A DNA stretch of 64,000 bases, taken from positions 335,833-399,832 of the forward strand of contig JAIXKJ010000003.1 in NCBI GenBank assembly GCA_026928255.1, read 5' to 3'. The translations under genes and the position numbers were made by a program. This DNA comes from Anaerolineales bacterium. GTDB taxonomy: Bacteria > Chloroflexota > Anaerolineae > Anaerolineales > Villigracilaceae. The notes beneath the pieces are model-generated. The model did no database searches. It had not been told where the DNA came from and saw only the letters and a program-made list of their open reading frames with translations. Shown here in pieces: positions 17,521-25,379 of the stretch (within the stretch, counting starts at the first letter, position 1; the number at the start of each line of letters is the position of its first letter).

Positions 17521-18774
17521 TCATCCGTGTTTGAGCATGAACCACCCGGCGACGATGCGGGCAAAACCGAAAACGATCAGCGCCGAAATTAAGCCGATCA
17601 CGTCCGCGACGGCGGGACCGATCAGCGAGCCGGTCAAGATGGCGAAGTTAAGCATGATGGTGTACCACGCCAAATGCGAAGGGCGGTCGTGCGGCGGAAT
17701 TTTTTCCAGCATGTAGTTGGCGTATGCGCCGTTGAACAACGCGAATAAAAATCCGCCGACGAAAGAGAGCATGTAATAATGCCAGACGTTTTGGGCGAAA
17801 GCCATCATCAGCGGATAAGACGCCATGCCCAACGCGCCCCAGGCGGTTACGTTTTTGTTGCCAATTTTTTGCACGATGCGGCTTAAATAAACCGACGCCA
17901 GCAACACCGAAAAATAATAAAGCGCCGTTCCGTTGCCCAGTTCCGCGTCGTTGAGGTTTAGCACGCGCACGTTGAAAAGCGGGTAAAGCGGGCTGCATAA
18001 ATATTGCGCGAAGTGAAAGAGGAAAAGCCCCCATAAGACATTTTTGAAGGACGTTTTCCAAACGTCCAAACGCAGAGAGGCGAACATGGCGCGGACGGGC
18101 GAAAGTTTGGGAGAAGAATCCGCTATCGGCGGGGAAGGCGGCGCGAGCGCGTCCTCTTGAATCGGTTTGATGTGGTAAAGGTCAAAACTGCTTAACGCCG
18201 CGCCGATCGCGCCGATGACGAAGATGATTTGATAGCCTTCGGGAAATTTTATGGTTTCTAAAATGTAGCCCGCGCCGAGCGACGAAAGCATGTAAGTAAC
18301 GGCGAAGGTGATGTTGCGCGTCCCGGCCACGCGCGCGCGATAACGGTCTGGCACGGCTTCGGCGAAGAGGGCGTTAAAGCCGACGCCCAACGGCGTGAGC
18401 GGAATAGCCATCAAAAAGGTGGTGATGATTAACGCCCAAATTTGACCTTGTTCGTTGAAGAGCCAAGGCAGCGGAATCCACAAGACGTAGCCGATGCGAA
18501 AAAGCACCGACGACCAAAAGACGGCGCGCCCGGTGTGGCGTTTGCCGATCCAATGCCCGGCGGGGATGGCGAGAAATAAGTTGACGACGGCGGAAACCGC
18601 CGTTAACGCGCCGACTTGCAACGCGCTCGCGCCCAAGCGCGTTGCGTAGATGTTGACGAAGTTGACCGACGTGCCGCTTAAGATGCCGAACCAAGCGATG
18701 TCGAAGTAGAGATGCAGAAAGTTGGCTCTGTATCTTTCGGGGATGTCGGATTGCTTAAATAAATTAAAACGCAT
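17521..18774 (-). CDS. MFS transporter, 12-TM
   Basis: The 417-residue polytopic protein has the two six-helix halves of the major facilitator superfamily separated by a hydrophilic loop near residues 195-220. It contains the loop motif GHWIGKRHTGR between helices 2 and 3 and RARVAGTRNI before helix 5, typical of MFS exporters. The substrate cannot be deduced; drug or metabolite efflux is the commonest role for this type. It is transcribed away from smpB by its own promoter. A TATAAT box ends eight bases before the ATG, so the mRNA has almost no leader. The divergent neighbour is a GNAT acetyltransferase. Confidence 0.85.
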   Translation of the reverse strand: MRFNLFKQSDIPERYRANFLHLYFDIAWFGILSGTSVNFVNIYATRLGASALQVGALTAVSAVVNLFLAIPAGHWIGKRHTGRAVFWSSVLFRIGYVLWIPLPWLFNEQGQIWALIITTFLMAIPLTPLGVGFNALFAEAVPDRYRARVAGTRNITFAVTYMLSSLGAGYILETIKFPEGYQIIFVIGAIGAALSSFDLYHIKPIQEDALAPPSPPIADSSPKLSPVRAMFASLRLDVWKTSFKNVLWGLFLFHFAQYLCSPLYPLFNVRVLNLNDAELGNGTALYYFSVLLASVYLSRIVQKIGNKNVTAWGALGMASYPLMMAFAQNVWHYYMLSFVGGFLFALFNGAYANYMLEKIPPHDRPSHLAWYTIMLNFAILTGSLIGPAVADVIGLISALIVFGFARIVAGWFMLKHG

Positions 18775-18782
18775 AGTCTGAA

Positions 18783-18788
18783 ATTATA
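18783..18788 (-). promoter_or_regulatory. -10 box of the MFS transporter gene
   Basis: TATAAT on the minus strand, eight bases before the ATG at 18774. No convincing -35 hexamer is seen upstream. With the usual distance from -10 to start site the leader would be one or two bases. Confidence 0.5.
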
Positions 18789-18865
18789 CTCACGGCTTGC
18801 GTTTTCTGAGTTTTGGAAAATCTGTTTTGCGTAAAGGCGAAGGGTTAAGAGAAAATTTTGGCGTT

Positions 18866-18893
18866 TTGTCCGCCGTCGGCGTGATGATAAAAT
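18866..18893 (+). promoter_or_regulatory. Promoter of the GNAT acetyltransferase gene
   Basis: TTGTCC (18866-18871), a 16-base spacer, then TAAAAT (18888-18893). The predicted start is near 18900, leaving a leader of about 20 bases that contains the AAAGGCGGC ribosome site before the ATG at 18921. Confidence 0.5.
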
Positions 18894-18920
18894 AAATCTC
18901 AAAAAATAAAAGGCGGCTTT

Positions 18921-19400
18921 ATGAAGGAAAATATTTTCATCGCCCAGCCCGCCGACGGCGAAGCGATTAATTCAATTACGGCGCGAGCGGGCGTTTTCAG
19001 CGAAGAGGAAGTTTCCTGCGTGGCGGAGATTTGGGACGAGTATCTCGTTCACGGCGCGGAAGGCTGCGGTTATCACTTCCTCGTTTTTCGAGAAGGCGGG
19101 CGCGCGCTTGGCTTCGCCAGTTACGGCTTCCGCGATTTGACTGACGGCGTGTACGACCTCTTTTGGATTGCGACCGATTCGGAAACGCGGCGCGGCGGCG
19201 TGGGACGAAAACTGCTCTCCGCAACCGAAGCGGAAATCCGCAAATTGGGCGGGCGCATCGTCATCGCCGAAACGTCCGGAACCGCGCCCTACGACGGGAC
19301 GCGAAAATTTTACGAAAGCATGGGCTATCGCGCGGATGCGGTTATTAAAGATTTTTATCGCGCAAACGACGACCTTTTTATTTACGTCAAAAGGCTTTAA
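18921..19400 (+). CDS. GNAT-family N-acetyltransferase
   Basis: The 159-residue protein has the GNAT core: motif A with the acetyl-CoA pyrophosphate loop RRGGVGRKLLSATEAEIR (about residues 90-107, Q/RxxGxG/A variant), the preceding beta-strand YDLFWIATD, and motif B near FYESMGYR. The acceptor substrate is unknown. The strand-4 acidic region (GVYDLFW) resembles GNATs acting on small amines or antibiotics, but no closer assignment is justified. It is a single-gene unit, divergent from the MFS transporter. A co-located transporter plus acetyltransferase could protect against a toxic small molecule (inference). Confidence 0.85.
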   Translation: MKENIFIAQPADGEAINSITARAGVFSEEEVSCVAEIWDEYLVHGAEGCGYHFLVFREGGRALGFASYGFRDLTDGVYDLFWIATDSETRRGGVGRKLLSATEAEIRKLGGRIVIAETSGTAPYDGTRKFYESMGYRADAVIKDFYRANDDLFIYVKRL

Positions 19401-19507
19401 TAGACCTCATGCGACATAAATGCCGCTGTGCAAATTTTTGCGGAAGGTCTAATAAAATTCTTAATCTGAAATGATAATGTTTACGTTAAAAGATTTTCGT
19501 CTTTTAA
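19401..19507. other. Structured intergenic region between GNAT gene and tatA
   Basis: The 148-base gap holds nested inverted repeats. The outer arms are TAGACCT (19401-19407) and AGGTCTA (19445-19451), which enclose CCGC/GCGG and GCAAA/TTTGC. A separate perfect 8-base hairpin, TTAAAAGA/TCTTTTAA, lies at 19486-19493 and 19500-19507. No T-run follows the first structure, so it is not a classical terminator. It may end the GNAT transcript or shape the tatA leader. Confidence 0.45.
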
Positions 19508-19548
19508 TCGTTGCGAAATAAAGCAACCTTAAAACAAAGGATAAAAAA

Positions 19549-19707
19549 ATGGACATTGGCGCTCCTGAATTAATCATCGTGTTAGTCGTCGTATTGCTGC
19601 TCTTCGGACCTGGACGAATTTCCAGCGTGGCGCGAGAAGTCGGCGAGGGGATTCGCAAATTCCGCGAAGGGATGCAATCTTCCGAACCTGAGGCGCAAGA
19701 AAAGTAA
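19549..19707 (+). CDS. tatA: Sec-independent translocase protein TatA (52 aa)
   Basis: This short gene encodes 52 residues. It has an N-terminal MDIGAPELIIVL leading into a hydrophobic helix (residues 7-19), the FGPGRI hinge characteristic of TatA/B/E, an amphipathic helix with SVAREVGEGIRKFREGM, and a short acidic tail. TatA oligomers form the protein-conducting part of the twin-arginine pathway for folded proteins. An AAGG ribosome site lies eight bases before the ATG. The gene is followed after 10 bases by the MprF-like gene, so they are likely co-transcribed. TatC is not in the window. A Tat substrate, the L,D-transpeptidase, is encoded 5.7 kb downstream. Confidence 0.92.
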   Translation: MDIGAPELIIVLVVVLLLFGPGRISSVAREVGEGIRKFREGMQSSEPEAQEK

Positions 19708-19717
19708 AATCTGCGTT

Positions 19718-22399
19718 ATGAAAAAACGCTGGATCGTTTTCGCCCTGACCGCCCTCTTTTTGTGGGCGGTCGCTTCGCGTTTTACGGAATTAAAGCAACT
19801 GAATCAAACGCTGCAACAAGGGCAGTGGGATTGGATTCTTTTTGCGCTAATTTCTCAAATTTTTTATTTCGTCGTCTTCGCCGAATCGTATCGCGCCGCG
19901 CTAAAAACGGCGGGCGTCGAAACACGTTTGAGAGATTTGCTGCCGATTACGCTCGGCGCGTTGTTTGTGAATCTCGTCGTCCCCGCGGGCATTGCGGGCG
20001 GAACGGCGCTCTTCGCGCAGGAGTTGTCGCAAAAAGGGAAGCCTGCGGCGCGAGTCGCCAACGGCGTTTTGCTTCAACTCATCGCGGACTTTATCGCCTT
20101 TACCTTTGTCCTCGCGCCCGGGCTAATTTACCTTTTCTACGAACACGACCTCAAAGTTTACGAAATTGCCGCCGCAATTTTTCTGCTCGTGCTGACGGTC
20201 AGCCTCAGCGCGATTTTGGCGTTCGGCATTTGGAAGCCGCATTGGATTCAACGCCTCTTCGCTTGGACGCAAAACGCGGCGGAAAAAATATTTTCGCGTT
20301 TCAAACGCCGCGCTCCGCTGGCGGACGATTGGGCGCAGAAAAACGCCGCAGAGTTCGCGCAGGCTTCGCAAGCGGTCGCCAGTCATCCGTTAAGGCTGGC
20401 GCGGACGATTGCGACGGCGCTGCTCGCGCACCTCTTCGACATCTTCACGCTCTATCTGCTTTTTCGCGCTTTCAATCAGCCCGTTGGTTTTGGGACGCTG
20501 ATTGCGGGATACGCGATTGGAATTTTATTTTGGATTGTTTCCATTACGCCGCAAGGCGTGGGCGTAGTGGAAGGCATGATGACGCTGACTTTCGCTTCGC
20601 TCGGCGTGAGCGGCGCGGCGGCGGCGACGATTGTCCTCGCCTTTCGCGGGTTGACGTTTTGGATTCCGATGGCGCTCGGCTTCTTCGCCGTCCAACGAAC
20701 GCGAATTTTCGCGCCGCCTCGCCGCGCCTTAACCGAAGTTTGGGGCGTGCGCTTTGCCGCCCTCTTCGTCGCGGCGATGGGCGCGGTCAACGTGCTTTCG
20801 GCGGTTACCCCTTCGCTGACGGAACGTTTTCGCTTCGTTGAATCTTATCTGCCGTTAGACGTTTTGCGCGGCGGACATTTAACCGCCGCCCTGTCCGGAT
20901 TTGCGCTGTTGATTTTAGCGAACAACTTGGCGCGTCGCAAGCGCGTCGCTTGGGCGCTGACCTTAATCGCGCTGACGTTTTCCATCGTCAGTCATTTAAT
21001 CAAAGGTTTGGATTACGAAGAAGCGACTCTCGCGGGCGTTTTGATGGTTGTCTTAATCGTCATGCGCGACCATTTTCACGCCCGTTCGGACGCGCCGTCG
21101 CTGCGTCAAGGATTGCGCGTTTTGGTCGGCGCGGCGCTGTTCACGTTGATGTACGGCGCGTTGGGCTTTTGGCTGTTGGACAAACATTACAGCGTCAATT
21201 TCAGTTTCGCCGACGCGCTGCGCCAAACGGCGGCGATGTTCGCCCAATTTTACGACCCAGGCTTAGAGCCTGTTACGCGCTTTGCGCGTTTCTTCGCCAA
21301 CTCGATTTACATCATCGGCGCGGCGACCTTCGCCTATGCGGGGTGGATGATTCTGCGCCCGGTCTTTTTTCGTCAACCCGCCACAGCCGACGAGCGGAAT
21401 CGCGCGCGCGAGATTGTCGTCCAGTACGGAAAGACTTCGCTCGCCCGCCTAACGTTGATGGACGACAAGCGCTACTTTTTCACGTCGGGCGGGTCGGTCG
21501 TCGCGTATGCGCTTTCGGGGCGTTCCGCCATCGCCTTAGGCGACCCAATCGGACCCGCCGAAGATTTATCCGCGGCGGTGCGCGAATTTTGCGACCTTTG
21601 CCGCCGCAACGATTGGATGCCGATTTTTTATCAGATTTTGCCCGAAACGATTTCGACTTACGCGGCGAATCAATTTGACGTGTTGAGCATCGGACAAGAA
21701 GGAATCGTTGACCTAAAAACTTTTTCGTTGGAAGGAAAAGACGGCAAACCTTTGCGTTCGCCGATCAATAAATTGAAGAAAGCGAATTTTGAATTTTCCG
21801 TTTACGAGCCGCCAATTTCAGACGACTTGCTGAATCAACTGCGCGAAATCAGCGACGAATGGCTGACCTTCATGCACGGCTCGGAAAAACGCTTTTCGCT
21901 GGGCTGGTTTGACGACGACTATATTCGCAATTCGCCGATAGCCGTCGTCCGCGCCCCCGACGGCGGAATCAGCGCCTTTGCCAACTTCATCCCCGAATAT
22001 CAAAACAACGGAATTACCATAGACTTAATGCGCCGCCGTCAAGAAATTGAAAACGGCGTGATGGAATTTCTGTTCGTCTCTATGTTTCAGTGGGCGCAAT
22101 CCAAAGGTTACGATACGTTTGACCTTGGACTGAGCGCGCTTTCGGGCGTGGGCGAAAAAAAAGACGACCCCGCCTTAGAGCGGACGATGCGTTTCATCTA
22201 CGAGAACGTCAATCAATTTTATAACTTCAAAGGGCTGCATTCGTTCAAAGAGAAATTTCACCCGCAGTGGACGCCGCGCTATATCGCCTACCCTGGCGCG
22301 GTCAATTTAGCGCCCGCTTGGGTCGCCGTCATACAAGTCAGTTCGGGCGAATCCGCGTTGCCGCGTTGGCTGAGGAAGCGCGTAAAATTAAGCGGATGA
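19718..22399 (+). CDS. mprF: MprF-like phosphatidylglycerol aminoacyl transferase/flippase
   Basis: The 893-residue protein begins with an integral membrane region of the LPG-synthase TM (UPF0104) type (about residues 1-330; glycine-rich VPAGIAGGTALFAQEL and TPQGVGVVEG motifs). Further TM helices follow (about 345-540), then a cytosolic DUF2156 domain (about 560-870) containing GGSVVAYALSGRSAIALGDP and FDLGLSALSGVG. That is the two-part architecture of MprF, which transfers Lys or Ala from aminoacyl-tRNA to phosphatidylglycerol and flips the product, lowering envelope negative charge and cationic-peptide sensitivity. The amino acid used here is not predictable. It overlaps the CAP-LysM gene by four bases. 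Confidence 0.85.
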   Translation: MKKRWIVFALTALFLWAVASRFTELKQLNQTLQQGQWDWILFALISQIFYFVVFAESYRAALKTAGVETRLRDLLPITLGALFVNLVVPAGIAGGTALFAQELSQKGKPAARVANGVLLQLIADFIAFTFVLAPGLIYLFYEHDLKVYEIAAAIFLLVLTVSLSAILAFGIWKPHWIQRLFAWTQNAAEKIFSRFKRRAPLADDWAQKNAAEFAQASQAVASHPLRLARTIATALLAHLFDIFTLYLLFRAFNQPVGFGTLIAGYAIGILFWIVSITPQGVGVVEGMMTLTFASLGVSGAAAATIVLAFRGLTFWIPMALGFFAVQRTRIFAPPRRALTEVWGVRFAALFVAAMGAVNVLSAVTPSLTERFRFVESYLPLDVLRGGHLTAALSGFALLILANNLARRKRVAWALTLIALTFSIVSHLIKGLDYEEATLAGVLMVVLIVMRDHFHARSDAPSLRQGLRVLVGAALFTLMYGALGFWLLDKHYSVNFSFADALRQTAAMFAQFYDPGLEPVTRFARFFANSIYIIGAATFAYAGWMILRPVFFRQPATADERNRAREIVVQYGKTSLARLTLMDDKRYFFTSGGSVVAYALSGRSAIALGDPIGPAEDLSAAVREFCDLCRRNDWMPIFYQILPETISTYAANQFDVLSIGQEGIVDLKTFSLEGKDGKPLRSPINKLKKANFEFSVYEPPISDDLLNQLREISDEWLTFMHGSEKRFSLGWFDDDYIRNSPIAVVRAPDGGISAFANFIPEYQNNGITIDLMRRRQEIENGVMEFLFVSMFQWAQSKGYDTFDLGLSALSGVGEKKDDPALERTMRFIYENVNQFYNFKGLHSFKEKFHPQWTPRYIAYPGAVNLAPAWVAVIQVSSGESALPRWLRKRVKLSG

Positions 22400-23409
22400 A
22401 TAAAGCGCTGTTTTATCTCTTTGCCGCGCTGACAATCTTTGCGGCGAGCGCCGTCCCGAAAGAAAATGTCGAAGCGCAACCGCAAAGCGGAATTACGTCG
22501 GCGGCGCAGTTGATTGCGGCGGTGAACAATCTGCGCGCCGCCAACGGGCTTGCGCCATTAAGCGAACATCCCGCGTTGATGCAATCCGCCCAAATGCAAG
22601 CGGACTACATGGCGGCGGGCGTCGTCAGCGGGCATGAGCGCCCAAACGGGACATACACGCAACAATTGCTGGCGCTCGGTTTCCCGCTGGCGGGCGACCT
22701 TTCGCTCGGCGGCATGCGCTCTGAAAACATCCTTAACACGTCGGGCGAATTGTCGTGGGACGGCGTGCCTAGCGCTTGGCAAGACGCGCAACACATGAAC
22801 ACGATGCTTTCGGGGAATTACACGCACATCGGCGCGGGCGTTTCGCAGTCGGGCGGACGTTACTATTATGTGGTGGACACCGCCGCCGCGACGGGTTCCG
22901 GTCAACCGCAAGAAAGCGCCGTCGAGATGTTGACCCGCGTCCCCAACAGCGCGGACGCGGGCGTCAGTCAATTTATGGTTCCGGTTACGCTCAGCACGCC
23001 GCGCCCCGACGGGCGAGTTTTTCATAAAGTGGAATACGGGCAATCGCTTTGGAGCATCGCCGTCGCTTACGGCACGACGATAAAAAAGATTCAAGAACTG
23101 AACAACCTTGGCGAAGAATCAACCGTATATCAAGGACAGGAATTGCTGGTCTTGTTGGAAGCGCCGCCGAGCGCCGCGCCGACTCTTTCCGCGCCGACGG
23201 CGATTCCGCCGACGATGACTTTTGTCCTCACGACGACTCGCCTGCCGACTTTCGCCCCCAAAACGGCGACCGTCGCGCCGACAGAAACGCCCGCCTCGAC
23301 GGCTTCGTCTAAACCGATTTCATCGCGCCTGCTGACGGTCGTCCTCATTGCCGCCGCGTTGATTGGCGCGGGCATGGCGGTTTGGCTCATCCGCGACCCG
23401 CAGAGTTGA
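22396..23409 (+). CDS. Secreted, membrane-anchored CAP-domain protein with LysM
   Basis: The start is the ATG at 22396, overlapping the MprF-like stop (ATGA); an open frame further upstream is only the shadow of that gene. The product is 337 residues: a signal peptide (about 1-24, AALTIFAASA), a CAP/SCP-like domain (about 35-170) with the usual His and Glu positions (GHERPNG, RSENIL, HIGAGV), a LysM module (about 215-260; YGQSLWSIAVAYGTTIKKIQELN), a Thr/Pro-rich linker, and a C-terminal TM helix followed by RDPQS. LysM binds N-acetylglucosamine polymers, so it is probably a wall-facing anchored protein. The activity of bacterial CAP domains is mostly unknown. Confidence 0.88.
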   Translation: MNKALFYLFAALTIFAASAVPKENVEAQPQSGITSAAQLIAAVNNLRAANGLAPLSEHPALMQSAQMQADYMAAGVVSGHERPNGTYTQQLLALGFPLAGDLSLGGMRSENILNTSGELSWDGVPSAWQDAQHMNTMLSGNYTHIGAGVSQSGGRYYYVVDTAAATGSGQPQESAVEMLTRVPNSADAGVSQFMVPVTLSTPRPDGRVFHKVEYGQSLWSIAVAYGTTIKKIQELNNLGEESTVYQGQELLVLLEAPPSAAPTLSAPTAIPPTMTFVLTTTRLPTFAPKTATVAPTETPASTASSKPISSRLLTVVLIAAALIGAGMAVWLIRDPQS

Positions 23410-23485
23410 GACGAAGGATAAATTCATAAAAGTATAATCATCCGCGTTCGGCTTGTCTTAAGGCGCAAGAAAGGTTTTTTTATTT

Positions 23486-24364
23486 ATGGAAATTTCTTTA
23501 GCGTTAGGCGGCGGGGGCGCGAAAGGCAACGCCCATATCGGCGTGTTGCGTCGCCTTGAAAAAGAAGGGTACAAGATTGCTTCCGTCGCGGGGACAAGTT
23601 TCGGCGGGTTAGTGGCGATTTTATACGCCGTCGGTTATTCGCCGAAAGAGATTCAAGCCGTCTTTGAATCGGTAGATCAAAAAAAGTTGTATCATCGTTC
23701 GCAGCACGACGGACCGTCTTTGCTCGGTTTGGAAGGCGTTCGTCAATTGTTGGAGCGCCTCGTCTGCGATAAGACTTTTGAAAACACGCGCATTCCCTGC
23801 GCCGTTACCGCAGTGGACGTAAAAACGGGAAGCGAAGTTTTGCTCGATAAAGGAAGCCTGCAAAGCGCGGCGTTGGCGACGATTGCTTTGCCCGGAATTT
23901 TCCCCGTGCAAAAAATCGGCGAGTGGGATCTCGTGGACGGCGGCGTTTTGAATCCCGTCCCCGTTTCTGCGGCGCGCATGTTGACGCCCGACTTGCCCGT
24001 CGTCGCCGTCGTCCTCAACGACCCGATAGACGCGCCCGTTCGCGGCTATGACATTCCCATCCCCGAAATCGTTCCGCGCACCATCGCTCAACGATTGGCG
24101 AAAATTTCTATCGCCCAATCTTTTGATACCTTTTTGCGTTCGGTGGACATTTCCAGCCGCTACGTTTCTTATCTGCGCCTGCAAGCGGACAAGCCCGACG
24201 TGATCGTCCGCCCGGCGGTGAGCGAAATCGGCTTGCTGGACGAAGTCGTCATTGCAGACATCGCCGCATTAGGCGAACAAGCCTTAGAGCGCGTTTTGCC
24301 TCAATTAAAAAGAAAGATGACCTGGCAAGCGCGGTTGAGCAAGCGTTTGTTCAAAACGGGTTAA
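23486..24364 (+). CDS. Patatin-like phospholipase (RssA/NTE type)
   Basis: The 292-residue protein carries the full patatin signature: an oxyanion loop GGGGAKG (residues 8-14), the nucleophile Ser38 in GTSFGG, and the catalytic Asp151 in VDGGVLNPVP. The size fits stand-alone bacterial patatins. It is expected to be a cytosolic or membrane-associated lipid acyl hydrolase. It has its own ribosome site (AAGAAAGG) and a TATAAT about 50 bases upstream of the ATG, and is followed after two bases by a small membrane protein, then an esterase. The physiological substrate is unknown. Confidence 0.92.
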   Translation: MEISLALGGGGAKGNAHIGVLRRLEKEGYKIASVAGTSFGGLVAILYAVGYSPKEIQAVFESVDQKKLYHRSQHDGPSLLGLEGVRQLLERLVCDKTFENTRIPCAVTAVDVKTGSEVLLDKGSLQSAALATIALPGIFPVQKIGEWDLVDGGVLNPVPVSAARMLTPDLPVVAVVLNDPIDAPVRGYDIPIPEIVPRTIAQRLAKISIAQSFDTFLRSVDISSRYVSYLRLQADKPDVIVRPAVSEIGLLDEVVIADIAALGEQALERVLPQLKRKMTWQARLSKRLFKTG

Positions 24365-24366
24365 CG

Positions 24367-24609
24367 ATGTCGCGCGACTTGCGAAAATATGCGCGAGACA
24401 CCAACGTCCGAATCGCCGTCGGCGCGGTGTTGCTATTACTTTTGGTCGGCTTGGGGTTGGTTGATTTCATTTACGGCGCGGGCGCGGCGCTGACGGGCTT
24501 TCTCTGCCTGCTCGGCGCGTTGTTGCCGATTGGCTTAATTGTCTTAATTTTATTTGGAATGGATTGGTTCGTAAAACATGCAAACTCAGACGACGAACGA
24601 AGCGATTGA
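24367..24609 (+). CDS. Small two-TM membrane protein (80 aa)
   Basis: The 80-residue protein has two hydrophobic helices (about 17-35 and 40-65) joined by a short glycine/alanine turn, a basic N-terminus and an acidic C-terminus (HANSDDERSD). I recognise no family. It sits two bases after the patatin gene and overlaps the following esterase gene by 32 bases, so it is tightly coupled to both. Possible roles include membrane tethering of a neighbour. Confidence 0.65.
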   Translation: MSRDLRKYARDTNVRIAVGAVLLLLLVGLGLVDFIYGAGAALTGFLCLLGALLPIGLIVLILFGMDWFVKHANSDDERSD

Positions 24610-25258
24610 ATTTAACGGCTGGACTTTGCGCGCCCGCCCGACGGATGCGAAAAACCCGCGCCTGCTGTTGATGATTCACGGCTTGACGGGCGACGAAAAT
24701 TCGATGTGGGTTTTCACGCGCCGCTTCCCCGCCGATTACTGGATTATCGCCCCGCGCGCTCCCTTCCCCGCCAAACCGCAGGGATTTTCATGGCGCGAGA
24801 ATCCGCTCAGCGTGGAAGAAGCGCTGAACGAGCAAAGCAATCGCCCCAATTTAGACGCATTGCGCGAATCGGTCGAGGCGTTGATTCGACTTACGGACGA
24901 GTACGCCGCTTCGGTTAAGGTCGAGGCGCAGACTTTTGACGCGATTGGTTTTAGTCAAGGCGCGGCGATGGTCAGCGTTTTGTCCATGTTGTATCCGCAG
25001 CGCGTGCGGAAGGCGGGCATATTGGCTGGCTTCGCGCCGCGCGGACTTGAACCCTGCGCCGACGCGCAACCGCTGAAAGGCAAGCGTTTGTTCGTGGCGC
25101 ACGGCTCGCAAGACGAAATGATTCCCATCGAGCGCGCGCGCGATTCGATGCGGCTGTTCGAGCGGGCGGGCGCGTCGCTGGTTTATTGCGAAGACGCGGT
25201 CGGGCATAAATTGAGCGCGAATTGCTTGAACTCGTTGGAGCGCTACCTCGCGGATTAA
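24578..25258 (+). CDS. Alpha/beta hydrolase of the phospholipase/carboxylesterase (YpfH-like) family
   Basis: The 226-residue protein has the serine-hydrolase triad elements: oxyanion-side HGLTGDENSM near residue 34, the nucleophile elbow GFSQGAAM, an Asp in GSQDEMIP, and a His in VGHKLS. Length and motifs fit Abhydrolase_2 carboxylesterases that act on short acyl esters or lysophospholipids. With the upstream patatin it could form a small lipid-hydrolysis unit (inference). The ATG lies inside the preceding gene in another frame, but the reading frame is sound throughout. Confidence 0.87.
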   Translation: MQTQTTNEAIEFNGWTLRARPTDAKNPRLLLMIHGLTGDENSMWVFTRRFPADYWIIAPRAPFPAKPQGFSWRENPLSVEEALNEQSNRPNLDALRESVEALIRLTDEYAASVKVEAQTFDAIGFSQGAAMVSVLSMLYPQRVRKAGILAGFAPRGLEPCADAQPLKGKRLFVAHGSQDEMIPIERARDSMRLFERAGASLVYCEDAVGHKLSANCLNSLERYLAD

Positions 25259-25276
25259 TGCGTTCTCATTGCGACG

Positions 25277-25346
25277 TTGACGCTGTTTTTGTTTGCAGGT
25301 ATGCTTGCGTCATGTCGAGTGAAAATGCTTTCGCAAAACGACATGA
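25277..25346 (+). promoter_or_regulatory. Promoter and 5' stem-loop of the Tat L,D-transpeptidase gene
   Basis: TTGACG (25277-25282), a 17-base spacer and TATGCT (25300-25305) make a good housekeeping promoter. The predicted start (about 25312) falls inside an inverted repeat, TCATGTCG (25310-25317) and CGACATGA (25339-25346). It would be either a 5'-end stem-loop in the mRNA or an operator over the start site. The remaining leader ends in an AAGGTG ribosome site. Confidence 0.55.
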
Positions 25347-25379
25347 GAAAATAAACAATTAACTTTGATAAGGTGAACT

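Noticed and set aside
19762..20841. Second long open frame (about 359 codons) inside the MprF-like gene
   Set aside because: It is Arg/Ala-rich, out-of-frame with a well-matched protein, and has no ribosome site or family likeness.
22267..22395. Longer N-terminus for the CAP-LysM protein
   Set aside because: It is the shadow of the MprF-like gene in another frame; the signal peptide begins at 22396.
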